64,000 bases of DNA from positions 372,001 to 436,000 of the forward strand of contig NC_033568.1 of the NCBI RefSeq assembly GCF_001680005.1, in the 5' to 3' direction. The notes beneath the pieces were generated by a model that was given only the letters and a program-made list of their open reading frames with translations, made no database searches and had not been told where the DNA came from. The DNA is from Plasmodium coatneyi (Eukaryota > Apicomplexa > Aconoidasida > Haemosporida > Plasmodiidae). How positions within the stretch are numbered: position 1 is the first letter of the stretch; each line of letters begins with the position of its first letter. Of the stretch, positions 20,426 to 31,100 are shown piece after piece. The position numbers and the translations under genes are program-made.

Positions 20426-22786
20426 CTAATGTTTTCCCCTTTTTACGCTAAAATACTGCGTTATCTTGTTCGTCTTTTTATGAGGCTGCGCCATCGCAAC
20501 GCTGGGGCACGTACCGCCATGTGCATGAACAGGGTGTAAGAACTCGAAGGTGTATCCAGAAAAAAGAGGAGCGTCAATTAAATAGAGTGGCAAAAAGGAA
20601 GCATACTGCTCTTCCGAGGAGCAGAAGCTGCGTAGAGGTATGGTAGCTTCTCTAGAAAAGCATATGCGTATTTCTTTTCTTTTCTTTCTTCCTCCCGACA
20701 TTGCCTTGTTAATGAAGGTACAGTTAACTGCTATGTGGTCACTCAACCTCGGGGAGGTGTAGATAAAGCCTATGTAACTTCGGAGCTTAAATTGGAAATG
20801 GTAAATTTCTTCTTCGTGTTCGCTTACCCATTCGTCCTCCGTGGGGTTTCTGCCCGTTTTTTTTCTCAGCCGATTGAAGTAGTTGGCGTAGTTGCAGTTG
20901 TTCTCGGGGGAATTCACCCACAGGTAGATTCGCTGGTTGGCTTCACCGGTAGCCACGTCATAGGGGGAATCATCGGTTACAGGACGATTGTCTGATTCTT
21001 CACGGGCCTCCTGCCTAGGAACACCCACCCCGCTCAGCAACGTCCTAAGTTCGTCTGTCAAAACGACTGGAGATTCGTACAAGTGGGAGTGCCCCCTGAT
21101 CAGACGCTCATACAGAACAAAGTCCACGAAAATGTAGTCGATGCGTGACCCCTCATTGCTCATCCGGTGCTGTTTATACGTATCCCAACAGGTGAACTTT
21201 CCGTTAAGTGACGGATAGAAAAAGGAAAACGTGTCTACCATTCTGTCTTCACAGATTAGGTTCTTCACAAAATTGGTGCAGCACTCGGGGGAGGAAGAAT
21301 GTCCAACGGTGTTGGCCACTTTTAGTAGGTCCTCCTTCGAGAGGGACGTTCCTAACGAAAGGAGGATATCGTTTAGGTGCTTTAAGTAGAGCGTGTTGGC
21401 CTTCTTAACGTTGTACTTTCCCTCGATACAGCTTTTGAAGGAATACCTACACAGGATCCTTCTGCACTTTGCACGGGTAGCAATGTTCGTCGAATTATAC
21501 TTAACGTTTTTTTCCCCCATGCGGAGGAGGTACTCCTCTATCGGGGCGCATTTCTTCTGCATGAAGTGAGAGAAAATAAGTTCGCTTTCCTTGCCGAACG
21601 AATCGTACATGTCACGCTCGTCGTGGTTGCCGTGGTGGGTCTCCGATCCGTCGATGTCCTCCCCGTCGATGTCCCCACCGTCGATGTCCCCACCGTCGAT
21701 GCCACCCCTTTGTTCCTGGAGGAAGAAGAAAAAGTCGTTCGGGTAGACCCCCGCGTACTTGTCCTCCACGAACACCGGCTCCAACGAAAAAAAAAAATAA
21801 ATCTCCTCCATGGAAGTGAAGCTCCCCCCGACCCTCTTTACTTCCCCCTTAAAGTTTAGGTAAAGTCGAAAGGACTCCCCATTTTCTCCTCTCTGCTTCT
21901 TAATAATAAAATTGTCCCGACTGCTGAGTGTCTCTATAATCAGGGGTATCTGCTTGCATATCCTCTGTCTAAGGTCCTCTCGTATGTTCATTTTTCTCAC
22001 TTCTTTTTGTAGCTCATCCAGGTTTACTACATTGTTCAGGTAGTGCACATCCCTATTCCGGAAGGATATGTTCAGGTCTCCTACGAGGACGATTGGCAGA
22101 CCCGTCGTTATTCGCAATTCAAGGAGTTTGCATCGAACGGCATGAAGAAACCTCATTTTGTAGTCCAGGCGGTTGTAATTGCAGCCGGAGTACGGGGCGT
22201 ATATATTGACCAGCACGAACTGCTTATGAATCGTTATGAGCACTCTGCCCTCATTGAACAGATCACTCACTCGCTGTAGCGAAGCGTCAGAAGGGCGTCC
22301 TTTGCGTGGTGTCTTACCACCGTACCCACTGCTAACCGCATCGATAACTTCTTCACTTCCCTGTGGCAGCGCGTAGAAGGAAACGGACGAGTTGTCCCAC
22401 GGGAAGCACCTCGAGATTAGTAGGTCCCCCTCAGAGCAGCCACCCACGGAGAAAAAAAAGTTCCGGAAGGGATCACTACAGCAACATATAACTTTCGCCT
22501 TAATCCCCACATAGGTGGCAAGCCCAGAGTACCCCCTCTGTATCTTCTCTCCACCCCCTTTCCTATTGCAACACGTCCAGTAGGATTCATACTCATCCGA
22601 ATATGCGTCTAACAAGCTGAACTCATTTTCAATCGTAGAGTTATTCGTTTTAGTCTCTTGTAAACATAGGATATCTATTTTAAGCTTTTTCAAAAAATGG
22701 GCCACTGTACCTTCTCTGTGCTTTATTAACTCACAGCTCTTCTTCCACCCGTTCACATTCCAGCTAGCTATTTGCAGGCTTTCCAT
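20426..22786 (-). CDS. ExoIII-family AP endonuclease (APE1/APE2-like) with large insertions
   Basis: It cleaves DNA at abasic sites in base-excision repair. The endonuclease/exonuclease/phosphatase signature is complete: WNVNGW at residues 9-14, LQETKT with catalytic Glu44, VNIYAPYSG, VGDLNIS (Asp-X-Asn), SRIDYIF and LSDH near the C-terminal part. The 786-residue length is about twice the usual core because of insertions, including a polymorphic-looking GGDID repeat. The protein ends TNKITQYFSVKRGKH, which resembles the PCNA-interacting box of APE2 proteins although the first Gln is replaced by Thr. The open frame extends upstream to 23020, but I choose the ATG at 22786 because MESLQIASWNVNG is the normal family start. 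No intron is needed. Confidence 0.88.
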   Translation of the reverse strand: MESLQIASWNVNGWKKSCELIKHREGTVAHFLKKLKIDILCLQETKTNNSTIENEFSLLDAYSDEYESYWTCCNRKGGGEKIQRGYSGLATYVGIKAKVICCCSDPFRNFFFSVGGCSEGDLLISRCFPWDNSSVSFYALPQGSEEVIDAVSSGYGGKTPRKGRPSDASLQRVSDLFNEGRVLITIHKQFVLVNIYAPYSGCNYNRLDYKMRFLHAVRCKLLELRITTGLPIVLVGDLNISFRNRDVHYLNNVVNLDELQKEVRKMNIREDLRQRICKQIPLIIETLSSRDNFIIKKQRGENGESFRLYLNFKGEVKRVGGSFTSMEEIYFFFSLEPVFVEDKYAGVYPNDFFFFLQEQRGGIDGGDIDGGDIDGEDIDGSETHHGNHDERDMYDSFGKESELIFSHFMQKKCAPIEEYLLRMGEKNVKYNSTNIATRAKCRRILCRYSFKSCIEGKYNVKKANTLYLKHLNDILLSLGTSLSKEDLLKVANTVGHSSSPECCTNFVKNLICEDRMVDTFSFFYPSLNGKFTCWDTYKQHRMSNEGSRIDYIFVDFVLYERLIRGHSHLYESPVVLTDELRTLLSGVGVPRQEAREESDNRPVTDDSPYDVATGEANQRIYLWVNSPENNCNYANYFNRLRKKTGRNPTEDEWVSEHEEEIYHFQFKLRSYIGFIYTSPRLSDHIAVNCTFINKAMSGGRKKRKEIRICFSREATIPLRSFCSSEEQYASFLPLYLIDAPLFSGYTFEFLHPVHAHGGTCPSVAMAQPHKKTNKITQYFSVKRGKH

Positions 22787-23588
22787 AGCGGGGGGAAGAG
22801 AAGTCCATCGTGCGGTGAGGCCATGCCGTTGCGTTCGCTCTGAAGGGGTATAATAGGGTGTGTCGGGGAGGGCATCCTCATACCTCATACACAAGTGTAA
22901 CTCACATGGTATTGCTTCACCGTAGAGGGGAGTAGGAATGATTAACTGGGAAAGTACACATAAATGCTCATCGTACTTTCCCTTCACTATGTGGTCCTTC
23001 TTCACCCCCAGACTTTGCACCTGTGCATGCGGACGGGCATATTTTTCCTCGCAAGTTTGCCACGCTTGTCCCCATCCAGCATGGTGGAATTTTGAAGGGG
23101 CACACTGGAAGCGCTACATAATATTGGTAATGTGCATGTGCATATATATGTATATATATTTTTTTGTTAAGCGGACCAAACGGGGAAAATACAAAAAGAA
23201 AACAAAATAAGGGGTGCTCGCTCGCAAAGGAGAAAAGTCGAGTAAATTAACCACGTCGCGACTCTCCCTAAATTGCGGCCAAACAAACTGGACGAATCAC
23301 CATTTGGATGGGAAGAGGCAGCCGCTATGGCAGCCTTGCCTAGTGATCAGAAATTTTTAAATACTAAAAAAAGAGGGAAAGATGATCACAGGCAACGAAA
23401 CGGGGCAAAGCGCGGCAGAGAGAGAAGGTACCCCCTCTCACCCCCCAATTGGCATATCAGATTGGTTCAGGTTAAGAAGGCACTTGTAGGACTACCCCCC
23501 CACAGCGACTTAAATAAAGGGAGAAAAATAACGCTATTCCATAGGGCATATCCCTCATCGTTTCATGTGTGTCTGCCCCCCCCGTTCG
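22787..23588. other. Intergenic region upstream of the AP endonuclease
   Basis: An open extension of the endonuclease frame reaches 23020 but is not family-like. The rest holds a (TA)-rich stretch at about 23137-23160 and no recognisable gene. The ARPC2-like gene ends at its right border. Confidence 0.5.
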
Positions 23589-24776
23589 TCACAAGGCCCT
23601 CCGACGCCGCATGCGGTAGAGCACCACAGCGTTGTTTAGGAAATCTCGGAAGGACACAATAATGTGGGACACCCTACTGGATATTTGGATCAGTTCGGAG
23701 AAGTCCTTACAGCTGGAGAACAACTTGGCGTCCATTTTGATCGCCACGAACCCGACGTTGGGGGCGGTGCTTTCTACGTGTGCGCTGTGCCGAGGTGGGT
23801 GGCAAGGATCCGGTGGATCAGCCAACTTGGCATCGCTATCTGCGTGCCCGTTAACCTCCCCGCATGGGTCATAATTGGAACCGTCCCCATCGTCTGCCCC
23901 CGCGTAGACGAACAACTCCGCAGGCACCAAATGAGCAGGAAAGTCAGCATAAAAGGAAAAGTCCAGGTGTCCATGTAAATCCATCGACTTTGTCGTAGCG
24001 TGAATGTTTTTGCACACCCCCAGGACGATACAGCGATCATGCCTATCCACATAGTGCACAGATAGAATCACCAAAACGTAGTCATTCTTCTTCAGCAGAT
24101 ATATGACTTCATTACGTCTAATAATAAATTTAGTGAAAGAATTTTCCTGTACATGTGTTTTGGACAGGAAAAAATGCATGAAAGGTCCACACAGTAAAGC
24201 TTCTCGTATTTTGGACAAGTGACTTGCCACGAGGAGCATCTTCTCTGGAGTCCTCGGTACTTCAAACAACTCAATTTGTATGTCGTAGCCAAATTCCTCC
24301 TTCTCCAATAAATGTGTGTGTATTTTTAAATTCTGCTCATCGTGATAACAGCTCAGAAAATATTGCATAGTATGCTCATTCCATACATGTTCAAAATGGC
24401 TATGTGCCACGTATATTTGCACAGAATCTAGGACGTTGTAGTTGTCCCCTTTGTATATATCCTCCACTTCGTTAACTGTTAAGTATTCTTCATCCAACAA
24501 TTTTACTGTTGCGTTTGTTTCCTTCTCTAGTGTCACCTTGGAGTGTGCCTCCACTTTGTAGATAATGCCATCCACGTCGTAAATGTATTTGGTCAGCACG
24601 TACCTGTTGGTTTCTCTGTCCGCTACCTTGTCGTCCACGTAGCAGGCGCTTGGGATGGAGGGCACCCCTTCCCTCAGCAGCTGCAGTATACTCTCGAATA
24701 GCGCCTTGTTGTTTGATAGGTACAGGTTCGATTCGCACTCCAGTTCTTTTATTTTTCTGTACAGCCGTTCGCACAT
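23589..24776 (-). CDS. Divergent ARPC2 (p34-Arc)-like protein
   Basis: This is a single frame of 395 residues from ATG 24776 (the frame opens earlier at a GTG). Two stretches resemble ARPC2, the Arp2/3 subunit that contacts the mother actin filament. One is near the start (DVDGIIYKVEAHSKVTL, cf. the DFDGVLYHI region). The other is near the end (NVGFVAIKM, then SHIIVSFRDFLNNAVVLYRM, cf. the NIGYITF and [20 protein letters not shown] regions). The C-terminal helix of canonical ARPC2 is missing: the protein stops right after RMRRRRAL. A divergent Arp2/3 complex has, to my memory, been reported in Plasmodium male gametes. The assignment rests on pattern alone. A 40-residue Asp/Pro/His-rich insertion precedes the C-terminal part. 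Confidence 0.65.
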   Translation of the reverse strand: MCERLYRKIKELECESNLYLSNNKALFESILQLLREGVPSIPSACYVDDKVADRETNRYVLTKYIYDVDGIIYKVEAHSKVTLEKETNATVKLLDEEYLTVNEVEDIYKGDNYNVLDSVQIYVAHSHFEHVWNEHTMQYFLSCYHDEQNLKIHTHLLEKEEFGYDIQIELFEVPRTPEKMLLVASHLSKIREALLCGPFMHFFLSKTHVQENSFTKFIIRRNEVIYLLKKNDYVLVILSVHYVDRHDRCIVLGVCKNIHATTKSMDLHGHLDFSFYADFPAHLVPAELFVYAGADDGDGSNYDPCGEVNGHADSDAKLADPPDPCHPPRHSAHVESTAPNVGFVAIKMDAKLFSSCKDFSELIQISSRVSHIIVSFRDFLNNAVVLYRMRRRRAL

Positions 24777-25244
24777 GTTGGGTTTGTGTTCATCCGGGGG
24801 GGCAACAAGATGGCGCAGCGAAACGGGTGATGTCGTCACTTCGTCAGCAACTGTTCTGTTAACTTCTCCCTATGCTCACGTGCAATTGTGCATATGCTCT
24901 TTTTTGTGCCCTCGCGGGGAACGGACAAACTGGGTTAAAAGGACAAATGCGTTGGGAAATTGTTTAAAAAAAAATAAAATATTAGCTAGCCAAAAAAAAA
25001 AAAAAAATAAATTAGCTAGCCAGGAAAAAAAAAAAAAAACATATGCACACTTACACACACATATCAGGTCTATGCGAACGGCGATCCCATTGACAAATAA
25101 GGACACTTCCTCCTTCTGTGTCATTCTCTACCTAGCTTCGCCACCCATCAGCAAAAACAAAACAAACAAATGGAAACAGCAAACCGAGTGGAGGGGAAAA
25201 TGTTCCATAGGGGAAGGCTTGGCCAAAGGGGAGCACACACACCC
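24777..25244. other. Intergenic region with paired A-tract/TTAGCTAGCC units
   Basis: It lies between the ATG5 stop and the ARPC2-like start. At 24967-25040 the order is A-tract, ATTAGCTAGCC, A15, TAAATTAGCTAGCC, A16, a direct duplication of about 30 bp. The palindromic core is GCTAGC. Related sites flank other spacers. Confidence 0.7.
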
Positions 25245-27041
25245 TCAGTAGGGGGGTACACGGAGAATAACATGCAGGAAATTATCAAATTGGGAAAAGT
25301 TGGCGGCGAGCCAGTAGAGTGGTGTTTTCAGCGGAATTTGAATCCCGTTGATTATTATGAACATATAGGGGCTGAAAATTAAGTAATCGTCTTCGACAAA
25401 GTAAAAAATGCTTTCCCCGTCGGGGGGCGCACTTGGCACGGCTGCTACAGTTGCTGATACCGCGTCCGCCTCTGCGTTGTCTGGAGGAAGGTGGTCTTCT
25501 GCGCCAATCTCACCGTTTGTCCTGTGAGCCTGTGGGTCATCCGCTACCCCCCCCTCTGTTCCGCATTTTTTTATTTTCCTAAAAAAGGAAGGGAACTGCT
25601 CGTGCAGAAAGTCCCCCAACGTGTAGGCAAAAAAACGGTCGACTGTATTTTCGGTCCCTTCTGCGGGGGCAATTTTGAACAGAGGACACTTCGTCAACAC
25701 TTGATTGTATGGGGGTCCATAAATGTGTATAATTATGGGCACCTCTTTAACCACATTTTCGTCCTTCATAAGGGCGCACACGGAATTGTTCTCCCCGCTG
25801 GTGCCGCCGCTGTGCCCATTCTGCTGTGCCTGCGCACACTTGGCGTTAAAGTGATCCACGAAACGGACCATATTATAATCGATGTGCTCCCTATACAGGG
25901 CACAAATATTTTCCACGTCAAACCGTTTCAAATTCTGCAGTAACTCGTTTTCCACTTGTTGCGGCAACATCTGAAGCACCCTGTTATTTTTGTTAAACAC
26001 GTAGTTCGCCTTTTTAAGCTGACTGATCAGGCATTCCTCAAAGTCGTGAAATCCTCTATACAGAGGTATGCACGTGTTGTAGGGCAACAGGTTGATGTTT
26101 CCATCGTAATTCACTTTGGTTCCTCCCCCTCTTCCGAAATGTGCCTTGTAGTTTTCCTCATCTTTAAAGTGGACAACCAGCTTCCATGGGACGTTCCTAT
26201 CCGCTATGCTTAAGAACTGCTGATCGTACCAGTCACTATTTATTTTTTTGTTCATTCGCATGTGGTAGTGTTTAACGAGGGGCTCTCCCACGTTTGTTTT
26301 GCCTTCATCGCTGCTACATGGCTTCTCCCCAGTGAGGGAATCCTTTGTGGCATCATTCAACGGAAATTTGCTTGAGTGCTTTTCCCCCTCTGTCTGCTCT
26401 CTCTCAGCTTCCCCAAGTAAATCACTAATCTCCTTTGGAGTAATCTCTAAAACGCTAACATGGTCAGGAAATAATTCCCCATTGGTGCATCTCTTCCAGT
26501 TTGTTTGCTGCTCTTCTAAGCTTGGAAAACTCCAATCCTCCCCTTCCACATCGCAGTATATATCGAACAGTACCCCTATAGGAAGTCTCCAATCGAGTAG
26601 GATCCTCTCCTGTAGTGGTTTGTCAACCTCGGTTCTCCAATTGGGATCTTCTCCACAGGAGGACACTTCGCATGTACTGCTATTAATAATGGGACATGTT
26701 ACGGGAGAAGTTTCCTGGTGTTCTTTCCCATTTGGGTGAACAGGGAAAGGAGTACTTCTTCTTTTTCTCCTCCCTTGGATGCATTCAAAGTACACCCCAA
26801 ATTTGTTACCATAAAAGGGAAAAACAAACGATCCAAAATATTCTATACATTTAGGAACTATGTTGGATAGGTACATGTACCTATGGACATGCAGAAGGTA
26901 ATTCGATGGAGAGGTAAGTGAGGGGGAGTCTTTTTCACTAAGGATGAGACATAATACCAATCCGCTATCTTCGATGTCTTTGTTAATTTCCTTTACATTT
27001 GGCCTTTCCAAAAAGGGGACTACTCCGTTATCCTTCTGCAT
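25245..27041 (-). CDS. ATG5: Autophagy protein 5
   Basis: ATG5 forms, with ATG12 and ATG16, the E3-like complex for ATG8 lipidation; in Plasmodium that pathway serves apicoplast maintenance. Visible family features are WRLPIGVLFDIYC in the first ubiquitin-like fold, VPWKLVVHFKD, the helical segment FEECLISQLKKANYVF followed by LPQQVENELLQNLKRFD, and the second ubiquitin-like fold starting IIIHIYGPPYNQV. It then has TLGDFLHEQFPSFF and ends with a strand before PLYWLAANFSQFDNFLHV. At 598 residues it is about twice the length of yeast or human ATG5, through charged insertions (about 95-135, 205-260, 500-550). The frame starts at a true ATG and needs no intron. Confidence 0.9.
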   Translation of the reverse strand: MQKDNGVVPFLERPNVKEINKDIEDSGLVLCLILSEKDSPSLTSPSNYLLHVHRYMYLSNIVPKCIEYFGSFVFPFYGNKFGVYFECIQGRRKRRSTPFPVHPNGKEHQETSPVTCPIINSSTCEVSSCGEDPNWRTEVDKPLQERILLDWRLPIGVLFDIYCDVEGEDWSFPSLEEQQTNWKRCTNGELFPDHVSVLEITPKEISDLLGEAEREQTEGEKHSSKFPLNDATKDSLTGEKPCSSDEGKTNVGEPLVKHYHMRMNKKINSDWYDQQFLSIADRNVPWKLVVHFKDEENYKAHFGRGGGTKVNYDGNINLLPYNTCIPLYRGFHDFEECLISQLKKANYVFNKNNRVLQMLPQQVENELLQNLKRFDVENICALYREHIDYNMVRFVDHFNAKCAQAQQNGHSGGTSGENNSVCALMKDENVVKEVPIIIHIYGPPYNQVLTKCPLFKIAPAEGTENTVDRFFAYTLGDFLHEQFPSFFRKIKKCGTEGGVADDPQAHRTNGEIGAEDHLPPDNAEADAVSATVAAVPSAPPDGESIFYFVEDDYLIFSPYMFIIINGIQIPLKTPLYWLAANFSQFDNFLHVILRVPPY

Positions 27042-27060
27042 GTTGCACGATCTATTTGTT

Positions 27061-27118
27061 TTTTTTCTTTTTTTCCTGGCTAGCTAATTTTTTTTTTTTT
27101 TTTTTTTTTGGCTAGCTG
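27061..27118. repeat. T tract flanked on both sides by GCTAGC palindromes
   Basis: The order is TTTTTTCCTGGCTAGCTAA, an uninterrupted T run of about 22 bases, then GGCTAGCTGC. The GCTAGCTA/TAGCTA cores fit the [TC][AG]GC[TC][AG] consensus reported for the ookinete factor AP2-O. Function is inference. Confidence 0.6.
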
Positions 27119-27555
27119 CTACGTTTTTCCTTTCATTTCGTCGTGGCCTCATCTGTCTGTTCATCGTCATACGCGTAAAGGGGGGGGTATCTTCTGTTGT
27201 TATGTTGCCTACTCTTAGGAATTTTACAAAGGGATACGACACAGGAAAAAGGAGGGACCCCTTTCCGTTAGCTACATGAGCTGGTCACCTCCACAGTGAC
27301 GTTCATCAACCTGAATACGGTATTGCCCTCTCCAAAGTGGGGCATCCCCAAATGGCGTGCCCAAATTTTAGACGGAGTTCACTCATCTGTCATACTGCAG
27401 AGGAACAATAAAGTGTAGCTCCCCCACGGGAGGGTGGAATGGGCGGATCAAGGAAAATAAAATGGGGCACTTCCACAGGAACTCCGCGGAAGGTACCAAG
27501 TTACACCAGGAGGGGTAACTTTCATGTGCCTATCCGTGTACCATCTCAGTTTTGC

Positions 27556-27586
<31 letters not shown>

Positions 27587-28073
27587 GGCACATCATCGGG
27601 GGAGGTGTACCAAGATGGGTCACAAAGGAGTTGCATTAATATGCTTCAGGGGAAAAAACGGACTGCTTCCATTTTGCTGTGCCTAAGTGGGGGTTAACAA
27701 ATACTGGTTTCACTGCGGCGGGGGGAAATGGGTCATCATGGTCGGCTTTCGCGTCGCCGTATCCGCAGCGCAACAATTTGTGAGGCGCACACCAATACAG
27801 CATTTGCACGCTCAGAAAAAATTGCTTGAACTGAGCTGTACGAGTTGCTTCCATTCTTTTCCCCCTTTTTATATTAACCCAATTCTACATAAGGTACTTT
27901 GTCATTTTTGTGCATCCGTCAAAAGGGTGATCAATCGTGGATCATCCCGAATGGTCCTTTTATCGGTTGAGTAACTCGCCTTGCATGTTGCATGGCCTTG
28001 TGTAAATTTTGTGGGGTAGCTCTTTTCTCAATTTTGAGGAGGCCCTCACAAACTCAGGCGTTAAAAAGGTTCA

Positions 28074-28128
28074 CTTGTTGATTGATTGACCGGCTGACCG
28101 GTTGATTGGTTTTTTTTTCCCCCCCCTT
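28074..28128 (+). repeat. Short copy of the octamer element, 5 bp upstream of the VIP1 ATG
   Basis: TTGTTGATTGATT, two GACCGGYT units, GATTGG, T9 and C8 run in the same order and orientation as the larger array in GDH intron 1. It ends 5 bp before the ATG of VIP1 and would lie in its 5' leader. Confidence 0.85.
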
Positions 28129-28132
28129 GGCA

Positions 28133-31100
28133 ATGAAGCTGCTGCGCAAACACGGGGGGTCGCTGGACGAAGAGAAGCTGTTCGAAAACGTGAGCAAAGA
28201 TGACTCGGGCATGATAAAGAAATTCACGTTGGGTGTGTGTGCCATGGAAAGTAAGGTAGAAAGCGCACCGATGGAGTGTATTTTAAAAAGGCTAGCCAAA
28301 AGTGGGGATTTCAACATAATAAAATTTAAAGGGGATATGATCTTAAACCACGATATAGACTCATGGCCGATAGTAGATTGTCTGATAGCGTTTTACTCCA
28401 CAGGGTTTCCTCTAAAGAAAGCCATCGAGTATGTTAAGAAATACAAGCCAATCACCCTAAACAATTTAAGTAGGCAATTAATCCTAAGGTCGAGGTTACA
28501 AATTTATGAAGAGTTAAAAAAATGGAAAGTTCCCCATGCGAATTACGTCGTCGTGGATCACGATGCTGTGAAGAGAGGAGAACATGCATTCGAGGAATAC
28601 TACGACTACATCGTATACAACAACATTAGACTGAATAAACCTTTTATAGAGAAACCCATAAATGCAGATAATCACAACAACTGGATTTATTACCCTAAGA
28701 ACACTGGTGGGGGATGTAAAAAGCTCTTTAGAAAAGTCAAAGACAGGAGTAGTGAATACTGTCCCGATGTGCATAAAGTTAGGAACAACGGTACGTATAT
28801 CTATGAAGAATTCCTTTCCACCTTCGGGACAGATGTAAAAGTGTATACAGTTGGACAGATGTTTGCTCATGCAGAAGCTAGGAAATCTCCTGCATTGGAT
28901 GGAAAGGTGTGTAGAACATCCGACGGGAAGGAAGTTAGATATGCCGTTATTCTCTCTGAAGCAGAGAAAATTATTGCGTATCGAATCGTGGAGGCATTTC
29001 AGCAAACCGTTTGTGGGTTCGACATTTTAAGAACAACCATGGGACCCTTCGTCTGTGATGTCAACGGATGGTCTTTCGTAAAAGGAAACATAAAATACTA
29101 CAACGACTGTGCACATATTTTGAGGGCCATGTTTCTAGCCAAACTGGAAGAAAAGTACAATATCATTCCTAGAGATCTGGCAGACAACTGGTACAACATT
29201 GAAAACGAAGAAGAGGTGTTAAGGAAAACGTTTAGACAACCAGATGACCTGCATTGTTCTCACCACGAGGAATTATGTTCCGTCATTATTGTTATGCGTC
29301 ATGGGGATAGGAAGCCAAAACAAAAGATGAAGTTCCTCACTGATCGTCCTCTCCTTTTGGACTACTTCAATTGCGAGGAAAATCTTTACAACGTAATTGA
29401 AAAGAAGCTCTCTCCAGACGATCAGACGAAGCCTACTCACATCGATCTAAACAATGCAAATAATAACTCACCTGTTAGTTGTGTCCCCTCCGATCGGGTG
29501 GACTCCTCCATGTTTCAATACGACGCTGCTACGAAGGCATCCCCAACGCATAGTAAAATATCCTTCATTTCGCAGAAAAGCGGCCAGGTGGTGAGCGCCT
29601 CTGGTAAGGAGGCCAACCCGAACGATGTTACAACCGCTGTAAATGCTGCGAATTCTGCCAATGCTACGAATGCTACGAATGCTATGAACACCCTACCTGC
29701 AGACGAAGAGGAACGCCGTGACAGCCTCTACAAGGAGTACACCAAGAAGGAAATTAAATTCAAGTCGCCCGAGGAACTGCAGGATCTCTTCCTCCGGAAC
29801 AATATCATCCTGGGCGACATCGAGAAGGAGTACAAGGCGCTCAAGGCGGAGGCCGAGGTGAGGAGGGCCCAGCAGAACACGATAACTGATCCCGTTGGAA
29901 GAACCGATGTGGAGGCTTCTCTTAAGGGTGACGCAATTACCCCGAAGGTCGACGCAATTACCCCGAAGGTCGATGCAATTACCCCGAAGGTCGATGCAAT
30001 TACCCCGAAGGTCGACGCAATTACCCCGAAGGCCGACGTGACAGTGGGGCGACCCCACGCCGCGATGACGCAGGAGGAGCTGGAGGCAAAGCTGAGCGAA
30101 TGCCAAATTACCATTGAAAACCACAAGACGCTGCAGAAGGTGCTCGAACGGGGAGATGGATTCACAGGAATAAATAGAAAGATACAACTAAAACCAGTGG
30201 AGTTCATCGTACTGAATGATAAGATTGTTGTTACGAAAATTCTGACGGTGGCAAAGTGGGGAGGAGAACTAACACGGATGGGAAGGAGGCAGTCCGAAAA
30301 TCTGGGAAAAAGATTCAGAGCGACACTCTACCCAGGTGACTCAGACGGATTGCTCCGATTACACTCAACCTTCAGACATGACTTCAAAATATTTACTTCC
30401 GACGAAGGAAGGTGCCAGATAACGTCTGCCGCGTTTACGAAGGGGTTTCTAGACCTCGATGGGGAACTAACCCCGATCCTAGTTGCCATGGTGATTAGGA
30501 ATTCCAAAGCGCACAGTCTGCTAGATGATAACCGACCCAGCTTGAATAGAACCCAATGTAAACAATACATAGACAACCTCCTAAATGAGGACAAGGATAT
30601 AGATGAGGACCTGTTGAAAAAACTTACCACTGGAAAACATGCCAGAGGGTTACGCGAGTCGTTAAGAAAAATTTCCAACTTTTTCCAACTGATGGAAAAA
30701 ATAAGAAAAACCATCTACGATTTTTTAAAGGGACTAAACCAGGAAGTACAAAAGTGGCTAAACCTCTTCCCCTACGATGAGTACGCTCTATATGTAATAG
30801 ATATTCTACACGAGATACAAGTCCGGTGGAAATCGCTCACCAAAATGTGGTTCAGAAAAAATAAAAACAATTACGATACGTCTAAAATACCAGACATTGT
30901 AGACAACATAAGGTTTGACCTGATTCATCACCATTCCTATCTCGGTTGTGGATTAGATAAGGCCTTCGAAATTTACAACCAAATAGAACCGCTGGCCAAT
31001 TTTATTTCCCAAGCGGAATATGGAATCACTCCAGAGGAAAAAGTGAAAATCGGTGTTAACATTGTTGGAAAATTACTTCGTAAATTGATACATGACGTTA

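Larger units (their letters stand above)
27042..28132. other. Divergent spacer between ATG5 and VIP1
   Basis: Near the ATG5 start (27061-27118) a T tract is bracketed by TGGCTAGCTAA and GGCTAGCTGC. An A tract lies at 27557-27582. The right end holds the octamer element described at 28074-28128. No other gene was seen. Confidence 0.6.

Noticed and set aside
22787..23020. N-terminal extension of the AP endonuclease
   Set aside because: The family begins at the ESLQIASWNVNG strand; the extension lacks targeting or domain features.
24727..24745. GGTTCGATTC word like a tRNA T-arm
   Set aside because: It lies within the ARPC2-like coding frame, with no acceptor stem or anticodon arm around it.
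29693..30207. Two overlapping minus-strand frames with repeats
   Set aside because: They mirror the DAITPKV minisatellite in the VIP1 coding strand.
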